Part shown: one piece after another, positions 1 through 10,791 of the stretch
How the letters are laid out: the number at the start of each line of letters is the position of its first letter
Numbering within the stretch: the stretch's first letter is position 1
Source of the DNA: Hypholoma sublateritium FD-334 SS-4
Taxonomy: Eukaryota; Basidiomycota; Agaricomycetes; Agaricales; Strophariaceae
Direction of reading: 5' to 3'
Assembly: GCA_000827495.1 (NCBI GenBank)
Contig: KN817519.1
Location: 760,462-824,461 of the forward strand
DNA: 64,000 nucleotides
The notes under the pieces: model-generated
Database searches by the model: none
What the model saw: the letters and a program-made list of their open reading frames with translations, nothing else
Told to the model about the DNA's origin: nothing
Translations under genes and position numbers: made by a program

Positions 1-558
1 AATTTTAAGTAAGGTTGAGTTTGAGTTTTCCGGGAATGTATTTTAGACGATCGAGGGTGGTGGGGCCCGAGAAGAGAAGAGAAGGTGCCCACTGCCCCTC
101 GATCGTGTGTGGGCGTACAATTAATAGCTCAATTGACATGGGAGAGTGAGCACATAAATTTGGGGAGGTACTGGCTGAGTCTATGTTGCAGATTTGTGGG
201 CGCGCATTGCTCGACGACAATCTTGGGGAAGAGGGTGGGTATCAGACGAGCAACAGGGAAATGCAGCCAGCGTCCATTACACGTCATCTCTTTCCACGAC
301 TTCCACCTCGTGCAGCTCGTGCCCCCGCCGAACGCGCATATATTCACACTCATTTTCGCGTATACCTGAACGGCACCACTTTAAATTGAAAGTAACCCAC
401 CATGATGCACTGCACGGCACACAAGTGTGCCCAGGGATGGTCGGGAGACGTCATTCCGTTCACAATGCTCGGTAGACCGGTGAAAACTTTGGATATATTG
501 GATATAGATAGAGGCGCGTGCCATTAAAAACTTGAACAATCCCGAGTACGTCCTCGCC
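1..558. other. Left-edge intergenic stretch
   Basis: No gene is recognised here. The open frames are short, overlap on both strands and resemble no family I know. The stretch lies downstream of HIS7, whose stop codon is at 559-561, and probably holds its 3' untranslated region plus flanking DNA of a gene outside the window. Confidence 0.5.
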
Positions 559-2298
559 TCATGCGCGTACATTGATTCCATTTTCCTTGAGCGCCGATTT
601 CACCTCCTCGATGCCGACCTCCTCTCTGTGGAAGATACCCGCAGCCAGAGCGGCCTCGACGTCCGTCTGCGCGAACACGTCCACGAAATGCGCCGCCGTC
701 CCCGCGCCGCTGCTCGCAACGACGGGGACCTTCACGCTGCGCTTGATGAGGCGCACGAGGTCGAGGTCGAACCCGCGGCCCGTTCCGTCGCGGTCGATGC
801 TGTTCACGAGGATCTCACCGGCGCCGAGCATCTCCACGCCTTGCGCGAGCTCGACGACGGATAGCTCACGCGCCTCGCGCCCACCGGACACCGTGCACTG
901 GTACCACCACGCGCGCCCGCGTTCGCGCTCGTCCGCTGCGTCGGGCGCGCCGTGCACGAGCTCCGCGGTGTACGGCCCCGTGTATGTAGCGGCATCGTCG
1001 ACGTACACGCGGCGCGGGTCGATCGAGACGACGACGGCCTGGTTCCCGTACGCGCTCGCGATCTGCTCGACCGCGCTCGTGCCGTCACGCACGTACCCCG
1101 CCGCACGCAGGCGCTCGACGGCGAAGACCGCGTCGGAGCCGATGCTGACCTTGTCCGCGCCCGCGCGGAAGTACGCCGCGGCGACTTCGACCGCGGGGCG
1201 CGGCGTGCCGTCCGGGTCGACGCTGTCCTTGATCCCGCCGCCGATCGTGAGCGGGACGAAGATAGTCTCGGCGGCCGCGCGCACGACGGCGAGCATCGGC
1301 TGGTCCTGCAGCGGCGAGTGGCGGAAGGACGTGATGTTGAGCAGGCAGAGCTCGTCCGCGCCCTCCGCGAAGTAGCGCGCGGCGAGCGCGACGGGCTTGC
1401 CGAGGTTGCGCACCGCGCCCGCGGCGGCGACCGCGGGGCCGGCCTTCTCGCGCACGTCGTACTGGTCGCCCTTGGTCACGACGAGGTCGCCCTGGTCGTT
1501 CGCGCGCACGTCCATGCACGCGACGATGCGCTTCGTGAGCCGGTGCGCCGGTGCGGGGAAGCGTGCGACGAGCGGCGCGGGCGGCGCGTGGGTGTGCGCG
1601 GACTCGGGCTGGCGCAGCCAGTCGTCGAGCAGCTTGAGGCCCGCCTTGCCCGACTTTTCCGGGTGGAACTGCGTCGCGAACACGTTTCCCTGGCGCGCAG
1701 ACGACATGAACAGCTCGTGGCCGTACTGCGTTATTGAATGGGCCCAGCGCATCGCCGCGGGGTGGGCCTCAGGGTTATATTTGGCGCAGTAGGAGTGGAC
1801 GAAGTAATAATAAGCGGCAGCGTCGAGCTCTTCGCTGGCGTCTGCTGCGGGGGATGCGCTGGCGATTGGGTCCGCGACGTTCCATCCCATATGCGGGACT
1901 GCTTTGTCGTCGTCGGTGAAACGTTCGATGGGACACGGAATTATGCCCAGGCCCTTGGAGGGCCCTTCGGCCGACGACTGGAAGAGAACCTGCATGCCGA
2001 TGCAGATACCAAAGTAGGGCTTTCCAGACAGGATGTACTGGCGCAGGGGCTCGAATAGACCGCGGGCATGGAGGCCCCCAATCGCGCTCTCGAATGCGCC
2101 GACGCCAGGGAAGACGAGGGTCTGCGGATTCAGTCAATATCAGGATAGATTGCAGCATATTAATAGGGCGTTACTGACGGTGGCCTTGTGGAAATCAGCG
2201 GCATCTTTTATCCACTCGAACTCGTGTCCTAAGGATTTGAGCGAATTGGCGAGCGACTGGACGTTGCCTGCGCCGTAATCAAGTAGGAAGAGGCCCAT
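559..2298 (-). CDS. HIS7: Imidazole glycerol phosphate synthase (HisH-HisF fusion)
   Basis: Bifunctional histidine-biosynthesis enzyme: an N-terminal class I glutamine amidotransferase supplies ammonia to a C-terminal HisF barrel, which makes imidazole glycerol phosphate and AICAR. Exon 1 is 2298-2179 and exon 2 is 2121-559; a 57 bp phase-0 intron (2122-2178) separates them, giving 560 residues, close to the yeast enzyme. The amidotransferase nucleophile is Cys80 in GICIGMQ, and the partner His lies in ATQFHPEKSG. The barrel begins at RIVACMDVR (catalytic Asp) and has the second Asp in VNSIDRDGTGRG; the phosphate-binding TIGGGI and VVASSGAG segments are intact. The start was chosen because MGLFLLDYGAGNVQS is the canonical family N-terminus. 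It is divergent from the SerA-like gene with 132 bp between start codons. Confidence 0.97.
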
Positions 2299-2317
2299 GG
2301 TGGCGGAAGAAGAAAGC

Positions 2318-2323
2318 GAGTCA
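2318..2323 (-). promoter_or_regulatory. Gcn4/CPC1-type site TGACTC
   Basis: GAGTCA on the plus strand reads TGACTC on the minus strand, 20 bp upstream of the HIS7 start codon. TGACTC is the core of the bZIP general amino-acid control site. Its place in a promoter shared by two amino-acid biosynthesis genes supports a functional role. Confidence 0.6.
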
Positions 2324-2363
2324 CCCGGATCTACGGGCCGGGGGAAAAGTTTTGCGTGCTTAT

Positions 2364-2370
2364 TGAGTCA
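2364..2370 (+). promoter_or_regulatory. Gcn4/CPC1-type site TGAGTCA
   Basis: A full palindromic TGAGTCA lies 61 bp upstream of the phosphoglycerate dehydrogenase start and 66 bp upstream of HIS7. It matches the complete Gcn4/AP-1 recognition sequence and is the second such site in the 132 bp divergent promoter. Confidence 0.7.
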
Positions 2371-2430
2371 TCATTTACGGCCAGCACTTATTTAAAAGCG
2401 CAAACACCTTTCAGTTTCCTCCATTTCCCA

Positions 2431-3855
2431 ATGTCAAACCCCAACCAGACAACAGTGTCGGCCTCTGCCTCGCCAGTCACATCGATCAGCATCCATGATC
2501 GTTTCCGTGCAAGCAAGGATGCGTCAAACCTCAGACACCCAAAGGTTCTCCACCCGCTCGAGAACGAGGGTCTCCGTCTGCTGATTCTCGAGAACATCAG
2601 TCTCGACGCAGTCGCTACGTTCCGCGCGCAGGGGTGGCACGTCGACCACTACGCAAAGGCCATGTCAGAGGACGAGCTCGTCGACAAGATCGGCACATAT
2701 CACGCCATTGGTATTCGTAGCAAGACCAAGATCACCCAACGCGTTCTGAACGCGGCTGCAAAGGTATGCTTCGCCTGTATTTACCGTCGGACCAACACTG
2801 ACCCAACTACGTAGCTCTTGGTTATCGGATGCTTCTGTATTGGCACCAATCAGGTCGATCTCAAGGCCGCCGCGCTGACGGGTATCCCAGTCTTCAACTC
2901 GCCCTTCTCCAACTCACGCTCCGTGGCTGAGCTCGTCATGTCCGAGCTCGTTGTCCTCTCGCGCCAGCTCTTTGAGCGCTCCTTCGAGCTGCGCACGGGC
3001 CTCTGGAACAAGCAGTCCAAGGGCTGCTGGGAGATCCGCGGTAAAACCCTCGGTATAATCGGCTATGGGCATATCGGCGCGCAGCTTTCCGTGCTCGCAG
3101 AGTCCTTCGGCCTGCGCGTCCTTTTCTACGACGTTGTCAACATCATGCCTCTCGGCACCGCGCGCCAGGTCGAGACGCTCGACAAACTCCTCTCCGAATC
3201 CGACTTCGTCACGCTGCACGTCCCCGAGTTGGAGGACACGATCAACATGATCTCCACCGAGCAGTTTGCGGCCATGAAGAAGGGCTCGTACCTCATCAAC
3301 AACGCGCGCGGGCGCGTCGTCGACATCCCCGCACTCATCGTAGCACTGCAGTCCAAGCACCTCGCCGGCGCCGCGATCGATGTCTTCCCCGCCGAGCCCG
3401 GTGCGAACGGCGCGCCATTTGACGACGCGCTCAATCCGTGGGCCAGCGTCCTGCGCGCGCTCCCGAACGTCGTGCTCACACCGCACATCGGCGGTTCGAC
3501 CGAGGAAGCGCAGACGATGATCGGGCAGGAGGTCGCGCAGGCGCTCTCGCGCTACCTCGACTACGGCTCGACGATCGGCGCGGTCAACTTCCCTGAGGTC
3601 GACCTGCGCGCGATCACCGCAGAGCAGACGGGCAACATCCGCGTGTGCCACGTGCACAAGAACCAGCCCGGTGTGCTCAAGCTCGTCAACGAGGCGCTGT
3701 CGCCGTACAACGTCGAGAAGCAGTACTCGGACTCGAAGGGCGAGATCGCGTACCTCCTCGCGGACATTGCGGACGTCGGCGCGCGGGACCTGCCTGGCCT
3801 CAAGGACCGCATCAGCTCGACGGACGCGAACATCATCACTCGCCTCCTCGCCTGA
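2431..3855 (+). CDS. SER3: D-3-phosphoglycerate dehydrogenase (SerA-type)
   Basis: Catalyses the first step of serine synthesis, NAD-dependent oxidation of 3-phosphoglycerate to 3-phosphohydroxypyruvate, in the cytosol. Exons 2431-2763 and 2815-3855 flank a 51 bp phase-0 intron; the product has 457 residues (yeast Ser3 469). The Rossmann motif GIIGYGHIGAQL, the catalytic region RGRVVDIPAL and the histidine in LTPHIGGST are all present. A C-terminal ACT domain (about residues 385-457, starting near GNIRVCHVHKNQPGV) is the usual serine-feedback module. MSNPNQ was taken as the start because it begins the N-terminal extension typical of fungal forms; an upstream ATG at 2356 is in frame but within the promoter. 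Shares Gcn4-type sites with HIS7. Confidence 0.95.
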
Positions 3856-4477
3856 GCGCGGCCCGTTCGCAAGCAAATTTATTTTCAACACAATCGGCCG
3901 TCGTGCCCTCAAGTAATGCAAAAGTATGTACATGTACGTGTAGTCACCCACCGCAACCACCCAAAAAGTCTTCATCACGGACGGAATCGCTTTATCTCTT
4001 CTCAATTCTTTCATCCGGCCCCAAATTTCAGGCCGCGCAGGCGCACTCAACTGTGCCACACGACTCCCATTCAACTGGAACTCCAATCGCTTATTCACCC
4101 ACCACATCGTACACGCACTGCTTGCATCTCTTAGCTTAGAAGCCGTTAAACAGGGCATGTAATTGTATCAAATGTACAGCTTGTATTATCATATTAATAT
4201 AAACATCCAATGTAGAAAGAATCCATGGTCAGTCGATCTGCTCAAACGGGCGATGCTCGAGTGAAATTTGCGTGCGTGCATGCTGTGCGGAGCGAGTAAA
4301 TGTAGGAGATGAACGAAATGTACGTGATCCGGAGCAGAGTATGAGAATACAACAGACTGAGAAAGGTTAAAGTCAAAGCATCTGTGCCCTAGCCCTGAAA
4401 GGGCAGGCCAAGGGACAGCATCGTTCAATATGAGAAGGCGATACGCCACACACCCCTAATTGCGGCGGCGGAGAAGG
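3856..4477. other. Convergent intergenic region
   Basis: This stretch separates the phosphoglycerate dehydrogenase stop from the RAD51 stop, so it holds two 3' ends. No open frame with recognisable content was seen. It is AT-richer than the flanking exons. Confidence 0.5.
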
Positions 4478-5841
4478 CTACGTCTCCTCCTCAGGATCGC
4501 CAATGCCACTCGATAAAATCGCGAAATGCGTCTCGGACTCTGGCAAGCATGGGGAATCGTAGATCTTGCAAGAACGCGTGTTGCCGCGTGCTTTCTTTAA
4601 TTGCAGCCTGTCAGTGAAAATATCGTCAGTATCACGACAACCTCCGATTACTCGTCACCCAAAGATAAAATAAAGGTGGAATGGGGTACGAAAGAAGGTG
4701 AGGCGTACCGGGTCGTCGATGCGTGTGCCATGATGTTTCCTCCGATTGGCTTCTTTTCGTTCCCTGCATAGGGCCCTGCTGATGCGTCAGGACTAGACAT
4801 GACTTGATTAGTCACAACAACGGCAATGCCGAACTGGCGAAAAAAAGCGCAATCAATAAGCAAGGTAGAGCGTGGACGGCCATCAGAAAAAGGTGGTTCG
4901 ACGTACCTCGTCTGCGAGTCGCTGCAAGGTACGCAAGAATTTGCCCAGATGGTTTTGCCGTGAGGCAAGTTCGCCGCGACCACTGAAATCCGTACGATAG
5001 AGCGCTGTACATGAATCCACGATCAAAAGACAGAACCTAGCGCACAAAGCTTATCAACCGCCGCGCATATACACTACTGCGAACACGCACCGCGACTCCG
5101 ACATTAGGGCACTTGCACTCGTCAGCAGCGCGTTCTGGTGATCGGCATTGTACGCGCGCGCATATGCGACGTTGTCGAGGACCTCCTCTCCATTGAGCCC
5201 GTAGCGCTCGGCGACAGCGAGCAGTCGCTCGGGGCGAAAGGTACTCTCCGTGTCGATGTACAGGCACTTTCCTTCCCCACCGCCCATATTTACGGGCAGT
5301 TGGCAGGTCACCGCGAGGGTGTGGCAAAGCTGCGACTTTCCGGTTCTGAATTCCCCGAAGAGCTCTGTAATCGCGCCGGTTTCGATGCCACCTGTCGCCG
5401 AAAGATCAGCAGCGCAAGGTCGTGAAAGGTAGGAACCCACCTCCGAGGAGAGCATCGAGTTGTTTGGATCCTGTGGTGATGTGCACCAGCTCTGAACGAC
5501 GCGCGTGCACCTCGGTCGCGCTTTGGAACCCTAAGGGCACGATTTTATGCGCTGCAGAGAGCGAACAAAATCAGCATGATGCATACAGACACGACCGACG
5601 GACACCCACCCTCCGCAAGGATCTTGTCCGCCTTCTGCTCCGAAATCCCTTTTATCGTAAGTAGCGTCTTCTTCGGCGTGAATGCCACGGCCTCGACCGT
5701 GTTCAGGCCAAACTCGGCGAGCTTCTTGATGTCGTTAGCGTGGATGCCTGCCTCCTGGAGTTTGTTGACGAGGAGAGGGCCCGTCATTTGGAAGACATCC
5801 TCGTCTTCTTCGGGCTGCTGGGACTGGGACGGTTGAGACAT
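4478..5841 (-). CDS. RAD51: RAD51 recombinase
   Basis: RecA-family ATPase that forms filaments on single-stranded DNA and drives strand exchange in homologous recombination. Six exons: 5841-5610, 5551-5441, 5391-5091, 5036-4907, 4833-4709 and 4607-4478. The 49-101 bp introns all have GT-AG ends, and the product has 342 residues (human RAD51 339). The N-terminal helix-hairpin-helix ([20 protein letters not shown]) precedes the core. Walker A is GEFRTGKS, followed by the family signature [15 protein letters not shown]; Walker B is the [25 protein letters not shown] segment, whose two halves meet across the third intron. VVVTNQV and [16 protein letters not shown], the loop 2 DNA-binding region, are intact. 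An MluI cell-cycle box lies 125 bp upstream. Nothing suggests inactivation. Confidence 0.97.
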
Positions 5842-6372
5842 GATGCTGAAGAGATTCCTTTAATGATGGGTACGTTGGTGGTGGTTGCGGCTGAGTCAAC
5901 GCGCTCGCAGGGTTGGACCCCGGTTGGTGGCTAGAATGGAAAGTTCCCACGCGAATAAAACGCGAACGCGTCTTCCTCACGTGCCCGTGACTCTAAGTTC
6001 CTCTTCCACATAGTTTTTGCTACGGTTGCCCGCTAGTTGACCTCTGGTCATCGACTTGTATGTGGGATAATCGCTCAGATTCAGTGGAAGTACAATAAAA
6101 AAATGGAAATCATAATTTTGCGCTTGGATCCATATGCATTGTAAAACAGCAATATTAGTACCGCGCCAACCAGGAGCCAACATGGACATACGTCCGAAAA
6201 ACGTTGGGTTGCTGATATCATGATTCCAGGTATAATTTTTCATTAGACATTAGGGGGTCGTAAGGAGTCGTAGAATGCAAGAATTTAGCGCAAAAAAGCT
6301 GTGAAGTTTAGAAGATCATACGACCAGAGGAACAGAGGAACAACTTGAACAGACTCGGAGGAACGTAGAATT
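5842..6372. other. RAD51 promoter and transporter 3' region
   Basis: No gene is recognised in these 530 bp. The RAD51-proximal third holds the MluI box and the CACGTG element; the distal part is AT-rich and is probably the 3' untranslated region of the MFS transporter. Confidence 0.5.
5966..5971. promoter_or_regulatory. MluI cell-cycle box ACGCGT
   Basis: The palindrome ACGCGT lies 125 bp upstream of the RAD51 start codon, with an E-box-like CACGTG at 5978-5983. ACGCGT is the binding core of the fungal MBF/DSC1 factor that drives G1/S transcription of replication and repair genes. Confidence 0.5.
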
Positions 6373-8826
6373 TCAACCGGACTGTTCGTCCTTTTCGAAA
6401 GTCGTCTCATCTTCCTCGATGTCTGATTCTTCACCGACATCCCCCTCCCAGCCATTCTCAGCCAGATACTGCATGAACTTCCTGTCCTCGTCCGCAAGGT
6501 CGACGCCTGTCATGTCCGGAACGAAGAAGTACGTGATCAAGATACCAGTAATACCGCAAATGGCTGCGAGATATAGGTCAGTGAGGACGCAATATTTGAA
6601 GCAGAGCCACACTCACCGGCAATGATGAACGTCCACCTTAAATAAGCGCCGCAGTCAGACTCGGGTGCATGCACTAATGATTAGCAACTCACTTCTTTCC
6701 AAGGTGCAATTGAATCGGGGTAAATGCCTGGGTGCCAATCGCTGCACCAGTTTTACCGATGGCGGCAGATATTCCGTAGCACGTCCCTCTAATCGGAGTG
6801 GGGTACGATCTGAAGGGTCGAAGGTTTGTTAATGGGATTAGAAAGTATATGAGCTTCGTTTGGCTCACTCTGCGCTCACTAATCCCAGCATATCACCAGG
6901 TCCCTGAGTGAAGGGCTGAGACAGCAGTAGAGGGAGGGAGTGCGCAATAACTAACCAAGTTCCCAGAGGATTGCATCAGACCGTAGCTGAAAGAAAATGT
7001 TAAGACGACGGACAGTACGAATCACTCTACTTGACTCACAAGATGACAAAGAGGGGGATGATGTTTGTAATTTTGTCATAAGCCAGACCGATAATAAGAC
7101 CTGCTGAAGGCGTCAATTCAATGCTCGACAAGCTCTGGAGGGCAATGCGCACCGAAGATAAGATATCCACTAAACCCCAACATCATCTATAGCGTTATGA
7201 GCAATGAACTATCATTGGTTAAGATGTTTCTTACTGTGTTGCGACGACCGAAAGGATTGCATAGATATGCGCCAACGAAGACGCCGGGCAGTGCGATCGC
7301 ACCCAGAAGGAGTTGAAACTCGGCTGTCCGTTTGATATTACCATCGTGGATGATGCTTGCGATGATAGTGCCGGAGAATACACCGTTGGGAAAGGTAACC
7401 TTGGTGAAAGCCATTAGTATAAAGAATTAAGCACTAGTAAAGCAGCCTACAAAATCGTATAAGAACCTTGTGTCAAAATTAGCAAATGTATATTTCCGAC
7501 AGAAGTGGGAGTCATACCAAGCTCCGCAAGTGCCTATCATGGCCTTCCAATAGCGCTTCAAAATTAAAGAATATGGAACATGTTCTATATACCTCGGAGG
7601 TTGAATTAGTACGACGTAGAAAGTAAAGAAGACACTGACTTTTGATTGCTCCTTTCTTGTATAGAGTTGTCGTTAACATCCGTATGCGGAAGTAGAACAC
7701 CGTCAATGGCAAAGCGATGCCAATTCCGAAGCATACTCTCCACACCGTGCCAAGGTTGTCCTCTCCGGCGGCGGAAAGAACAATCAGGAAGACCGCAACA
7801 GCGAGTGGGCCGCCGAACTTGTATCGCATATTTTAGTCAATTAAAGACAGAGGGAACGAACAACGTACACTCAGAACAAAATTCGTTACCATGATGAACA
7901 CTATCAACAAAGGTCAATCTCCGTGGAGTAGACAAATCTTAGAACTAGGAGTCACAGACCTGGTCCGCGGTGTTTGACCATTTTCTCGTTGGCCGCCTCG
8001 GATGCACTCGTGGATGAGGCTGGATATTCGCCACCCACGCCCTGTGGTTCGCCGCTGTCGTCAGATATATTTTCAGCTGTTCCTCTGATTTTTAACTCAC
8101 AATGCCTGTAATTCCGCTAAAATATGCAACATTAGAAAAAGGTGTCAGTCGATCAACAATGATTTGATACTTACCGAGCAAAAGTCAAGAACCAAAACAG
8201 TCCCTGTACACTTCCACCAGCACCATGAGCCGCCGTTCCCAGAGTCGCCCCGAGAACAATCAGCAGTGTAGTTATAACAAGGGCAGCCTTTCTGCCTATT
8301 CTGTCGCAGATGATCCCGACGACGATTTGGCCAAGAATAGCACCTTGAAGAGAAGCCTGTCAACATGAGCGCGCTAGAGCAAGATAACCAGAACTTGCCA
8401 ACAAGCAGTGAATTAGAAACCCGAGTGGAAACGTTTGCCGTGTATTCCGTGGGATAGAGTTTTTTGAATACCACCTAGATTGCGAGGTAATAGGTTATTA
8501 AGAACGGAAGTGTTTTTGAATTTGAAAAGGTGCACCAACGTTGGACATGGTCATCAAATTGTTCTGATCTGTTGGGTTCCCATATCATTTAGGTTTCGAC
8601 CAAGTAGATATCGAGAGCAGATGTTTGGTGCGTTGACGGTGTACTTACATCCATCGCTAATAAGCCCAAAGGCTGCCGCCGCAATCGTGAAATATGAACT
8701 CATGGACTGCTTCCTCGACAGTCGCTGCACATTGGGCGAGCCTACGTCTTCTCCATGATCCGCCACTTCGACCTGGGCCTTTTCATTGGAGATGTGTTCG
8801 CTCGAGGACTCCACCGAGGGCGACAT
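6373..8826 (-). CDS. MFS transporter, Git1-like (glycerophosphodiester/phosphate permease type)
   Basis: Plasma-membrane symporter of the phosphate/glycerophosphoinositol branch of the major facilitator superfamily. Family-typical segments, in order: SDGYQNNLMTMSN after the first helix, GQIVVGIICDRIGRKAA (MFS loop 2-3 signature), GIGVGGEYPASS, and GPGDMLGL-SAESYPTPIRGTCYG. The acidic cytosolic tail contains EESDIEEDE. About 18 exons are needed; resolved ones are 8826-8649, 8568-8540, 8474-8399, 8343-8175 and a 16 nt exon 8116-8101. The intron between 8399 and 8343 has a GC donor (GCAAGT) and an AG acceptor; only this choice restores the LLVGAILGQ frame. The substrate cannot be read from sequence: inorganic phosphate, glycerophosphoinositol or glycerophosphocholine are all possible. 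The start MSPSVE was preferred over an in-frame ATG 21 bp upstream, which is equally possible. Confidence 0.85.
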
Positions 8827-9476
8827 GGTTTCCAGAGGCAGACACAAGTCCGAGGGAGAGAGACAGAGGGAGACGAAATGGATAGACCAGGCCTAATTAT
8901 ATCGACAGATACATGATGGGTCATTTAGAAAAGCACACGTGTGTGATAGAAATAGTTGCGTTGCGCATGGAGTTTGTGTTGCCGATCGACGAGTGTTGGT
9001 CTAAAATTGGAACAATTCGCAGCGCCTTCCACGATGGACGTCAGCAGAGCACTTCCGACCTAGGGCCCAGGGCGTCAGTACAATTAACTCCTAGATACTC
9101 CTAGATGGTGAAGTGGTCCGTCGAAGCCATGAAGATATGTACATCAGCGACGAAAACTGACGAAAACTGCAGTAATGGCAAAGTGGTCGTGTTGAGCAAG
9201 TTTGGGGTAGGGCACTTGTAGGCAACTTGTAGGTTTGAAGTTGTAGTTGCAGATGGTACAAGACACTATATTGGAATTAACACTCACAGACATTTCAACA
9301 CCGCATCTAATTGACCTAGGCTGCCGCAGATATTTTTGTTTGTACATGCGTTGAAAGTCAGCGAAATTGGGACCGGTTTGCAGTTCACGTTCAGAGTCCA
9401 TCACGAAGAAAATGCTGAACTAGGCAAGACGCCAATCTTTTGGAGGCACGAGTGAAGTGTTAGTTAAGTGCACAGA
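8827..9476. other. Intergenic region, transporter promoter
   Basis: No coding capacity is recognised. The part next to 8,830-8,930 would be the MFS promoter; the rest is downstream of the TET/JBP-like gene. A short direct repeat, CTCCTAGATACTCCTAGAT, is seen near 9,088-9,106. Confidence 0.45.
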
Positions 9477-10791
9477 TTATTTTGGTAGTTCATCCAATGT
9501 GGTGAAAAGGTCAAGCCCCATCCTCCACTTATCTGCCCCAGACTTCGAGTCCCCCTGATGAACTACCGCATTGTGCACTTTCAACTCCTTCGCCGACCGA
9601 AACCCAGACTCCACGTATTGGAAAAGGCTAGCGGGAATATACTGAGTCATCGACGTGCGCGTCTCTCCTTCGTTGACCGGCGTCGTGGTGACCGTGATCA
9701 TTGCAGCGGGGTGGAGCACCAGGGCGCCCGGCGGGAACTGCACTATGAGACGCGGCTCCCAAAACACGAGCTGGCCGCCCTTCGTCGGGTCGAACTGGCC
9801 GAAGGCCTGCGTCGCGGACCAGCCATATGGGTGGTTGAGGGCAGTGCGGTTTTTCTGCGCTGATGTGCCTGGCCCCAGGTCGAAGGCTGTAGCAGGAAAT
9901 ACCTTGCTGCTGTCGGGAAAGAATGGCGCCAGGCGTGGAAATTGCACGGGCAGAGTGTTGAGCTTGGCTCTGCAGTGGCTGTAGAGCTTGGGTGCGTAGA
10001 GAGCTAGCGATGCTGTGAAAGGCGATAGGTGTTAGGTCGTTTCGTGTGACGACAACAAGACAAGGTCCAACTTACAGCTTGCGAACCAAGATAACCGCTG
10101 GATGTCGCGGTTGCTGAGGAGCCGAGAGGCAACAGCACCATTCTTCTTTGTGTCCAGGCTTACGGGCTCCCGCGTTCCTTTGCCGTACGTTACGCCAGCA
10201 TTGACGACAACATTTTCACCGCAGCTATGTGCATTTGACTCCTTGAAAAGAAGCCCTTCAGCCAGAAGAGCCTGGTGGATCGAGTGTGTTCTTGTCTGAA
10301 AATCTTCTGTTTTTGGTGGACCCACCAAAGCGATGGCGATGCGGTCTTTGTTATCAATGACCAGGAGGGGATCTCTTGGGGAAGAAATCAGCTATAAGCT
10401 ATGAAAAGCAAGTGAAACAGACGTACACCCCATTCCAGTCTAGAAACTTGAACCCGTGGCCAGAAAGTAGCGCCTGCTCGTTGTAGGCGGCTTGAGCAGC
10501 GCTGATATTGGTATTCCTGGTCCGATAGCCAACGCGCGCAGCAAGAAGTGTCGCGCAGTCGATTGGGATGTGGATTTTGGTCGAGTCTACAACGTATCTT
10601 CGTATAGCAGCAGCAGAGGGACGGAAACCATGTTTTGCTTTCTCCTCCTGACGTTTTTTACACCTCTGCTTGTTTTGGCGTGATTTCCGAGGGGCCTCCG
10701 TGTTGCCAGACGCGAATGTCGGACTCGTCTGCTGGACTAGTGAGTTCTTCGGTAGTGTCTGGGATAGACCATGGTATAAGTCTCCTGCCAT
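9477..10791 (-). CDS. TET/JBP-like (2OG-Fe(II) dioxygenase fold) protein of Agaricomycete type
   Basis: Member of a family greatly expanded in Agaricomycetes that I recall as TET/JBP-related dioxygenase-fold proteins, often linked to KDZ transposons. Exons 10791-10427, 10374-10076 and 10012-9477 give 399 residues. A basic segment (KKRQEEKAKHG, about residues 50-60) is followed by the family's linker with LDWNG. The barrel core shows HPYGWSATQAFGQFDPTKGGQLVFWEP, split here as HPYGWSATQAFG and DPTKGGQLVFWE, then VQFPPGALVLHPAA and GETRTSMTQY. In relatives as I remember them, an HxD precedes the GW motif and a histidine follows the second strand; here those places hold N, T and V, so the metal site appears lost. 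A TATATA element on the minus strand near 10,930 is consistent with transcription from there. The ATG used is the first in an open frame that extends upstream without one. Confidence 0.55.

Noticed and set aside
2914..4158. Minus-strand frame of 414 codons over the phosphoglycerate dehydrogenase
   Set aside because: It is the antisense of a strongly supported enzyme with Rossmann and ACT motifs. Its composition is that of reverse-complemented GC-rich codons.
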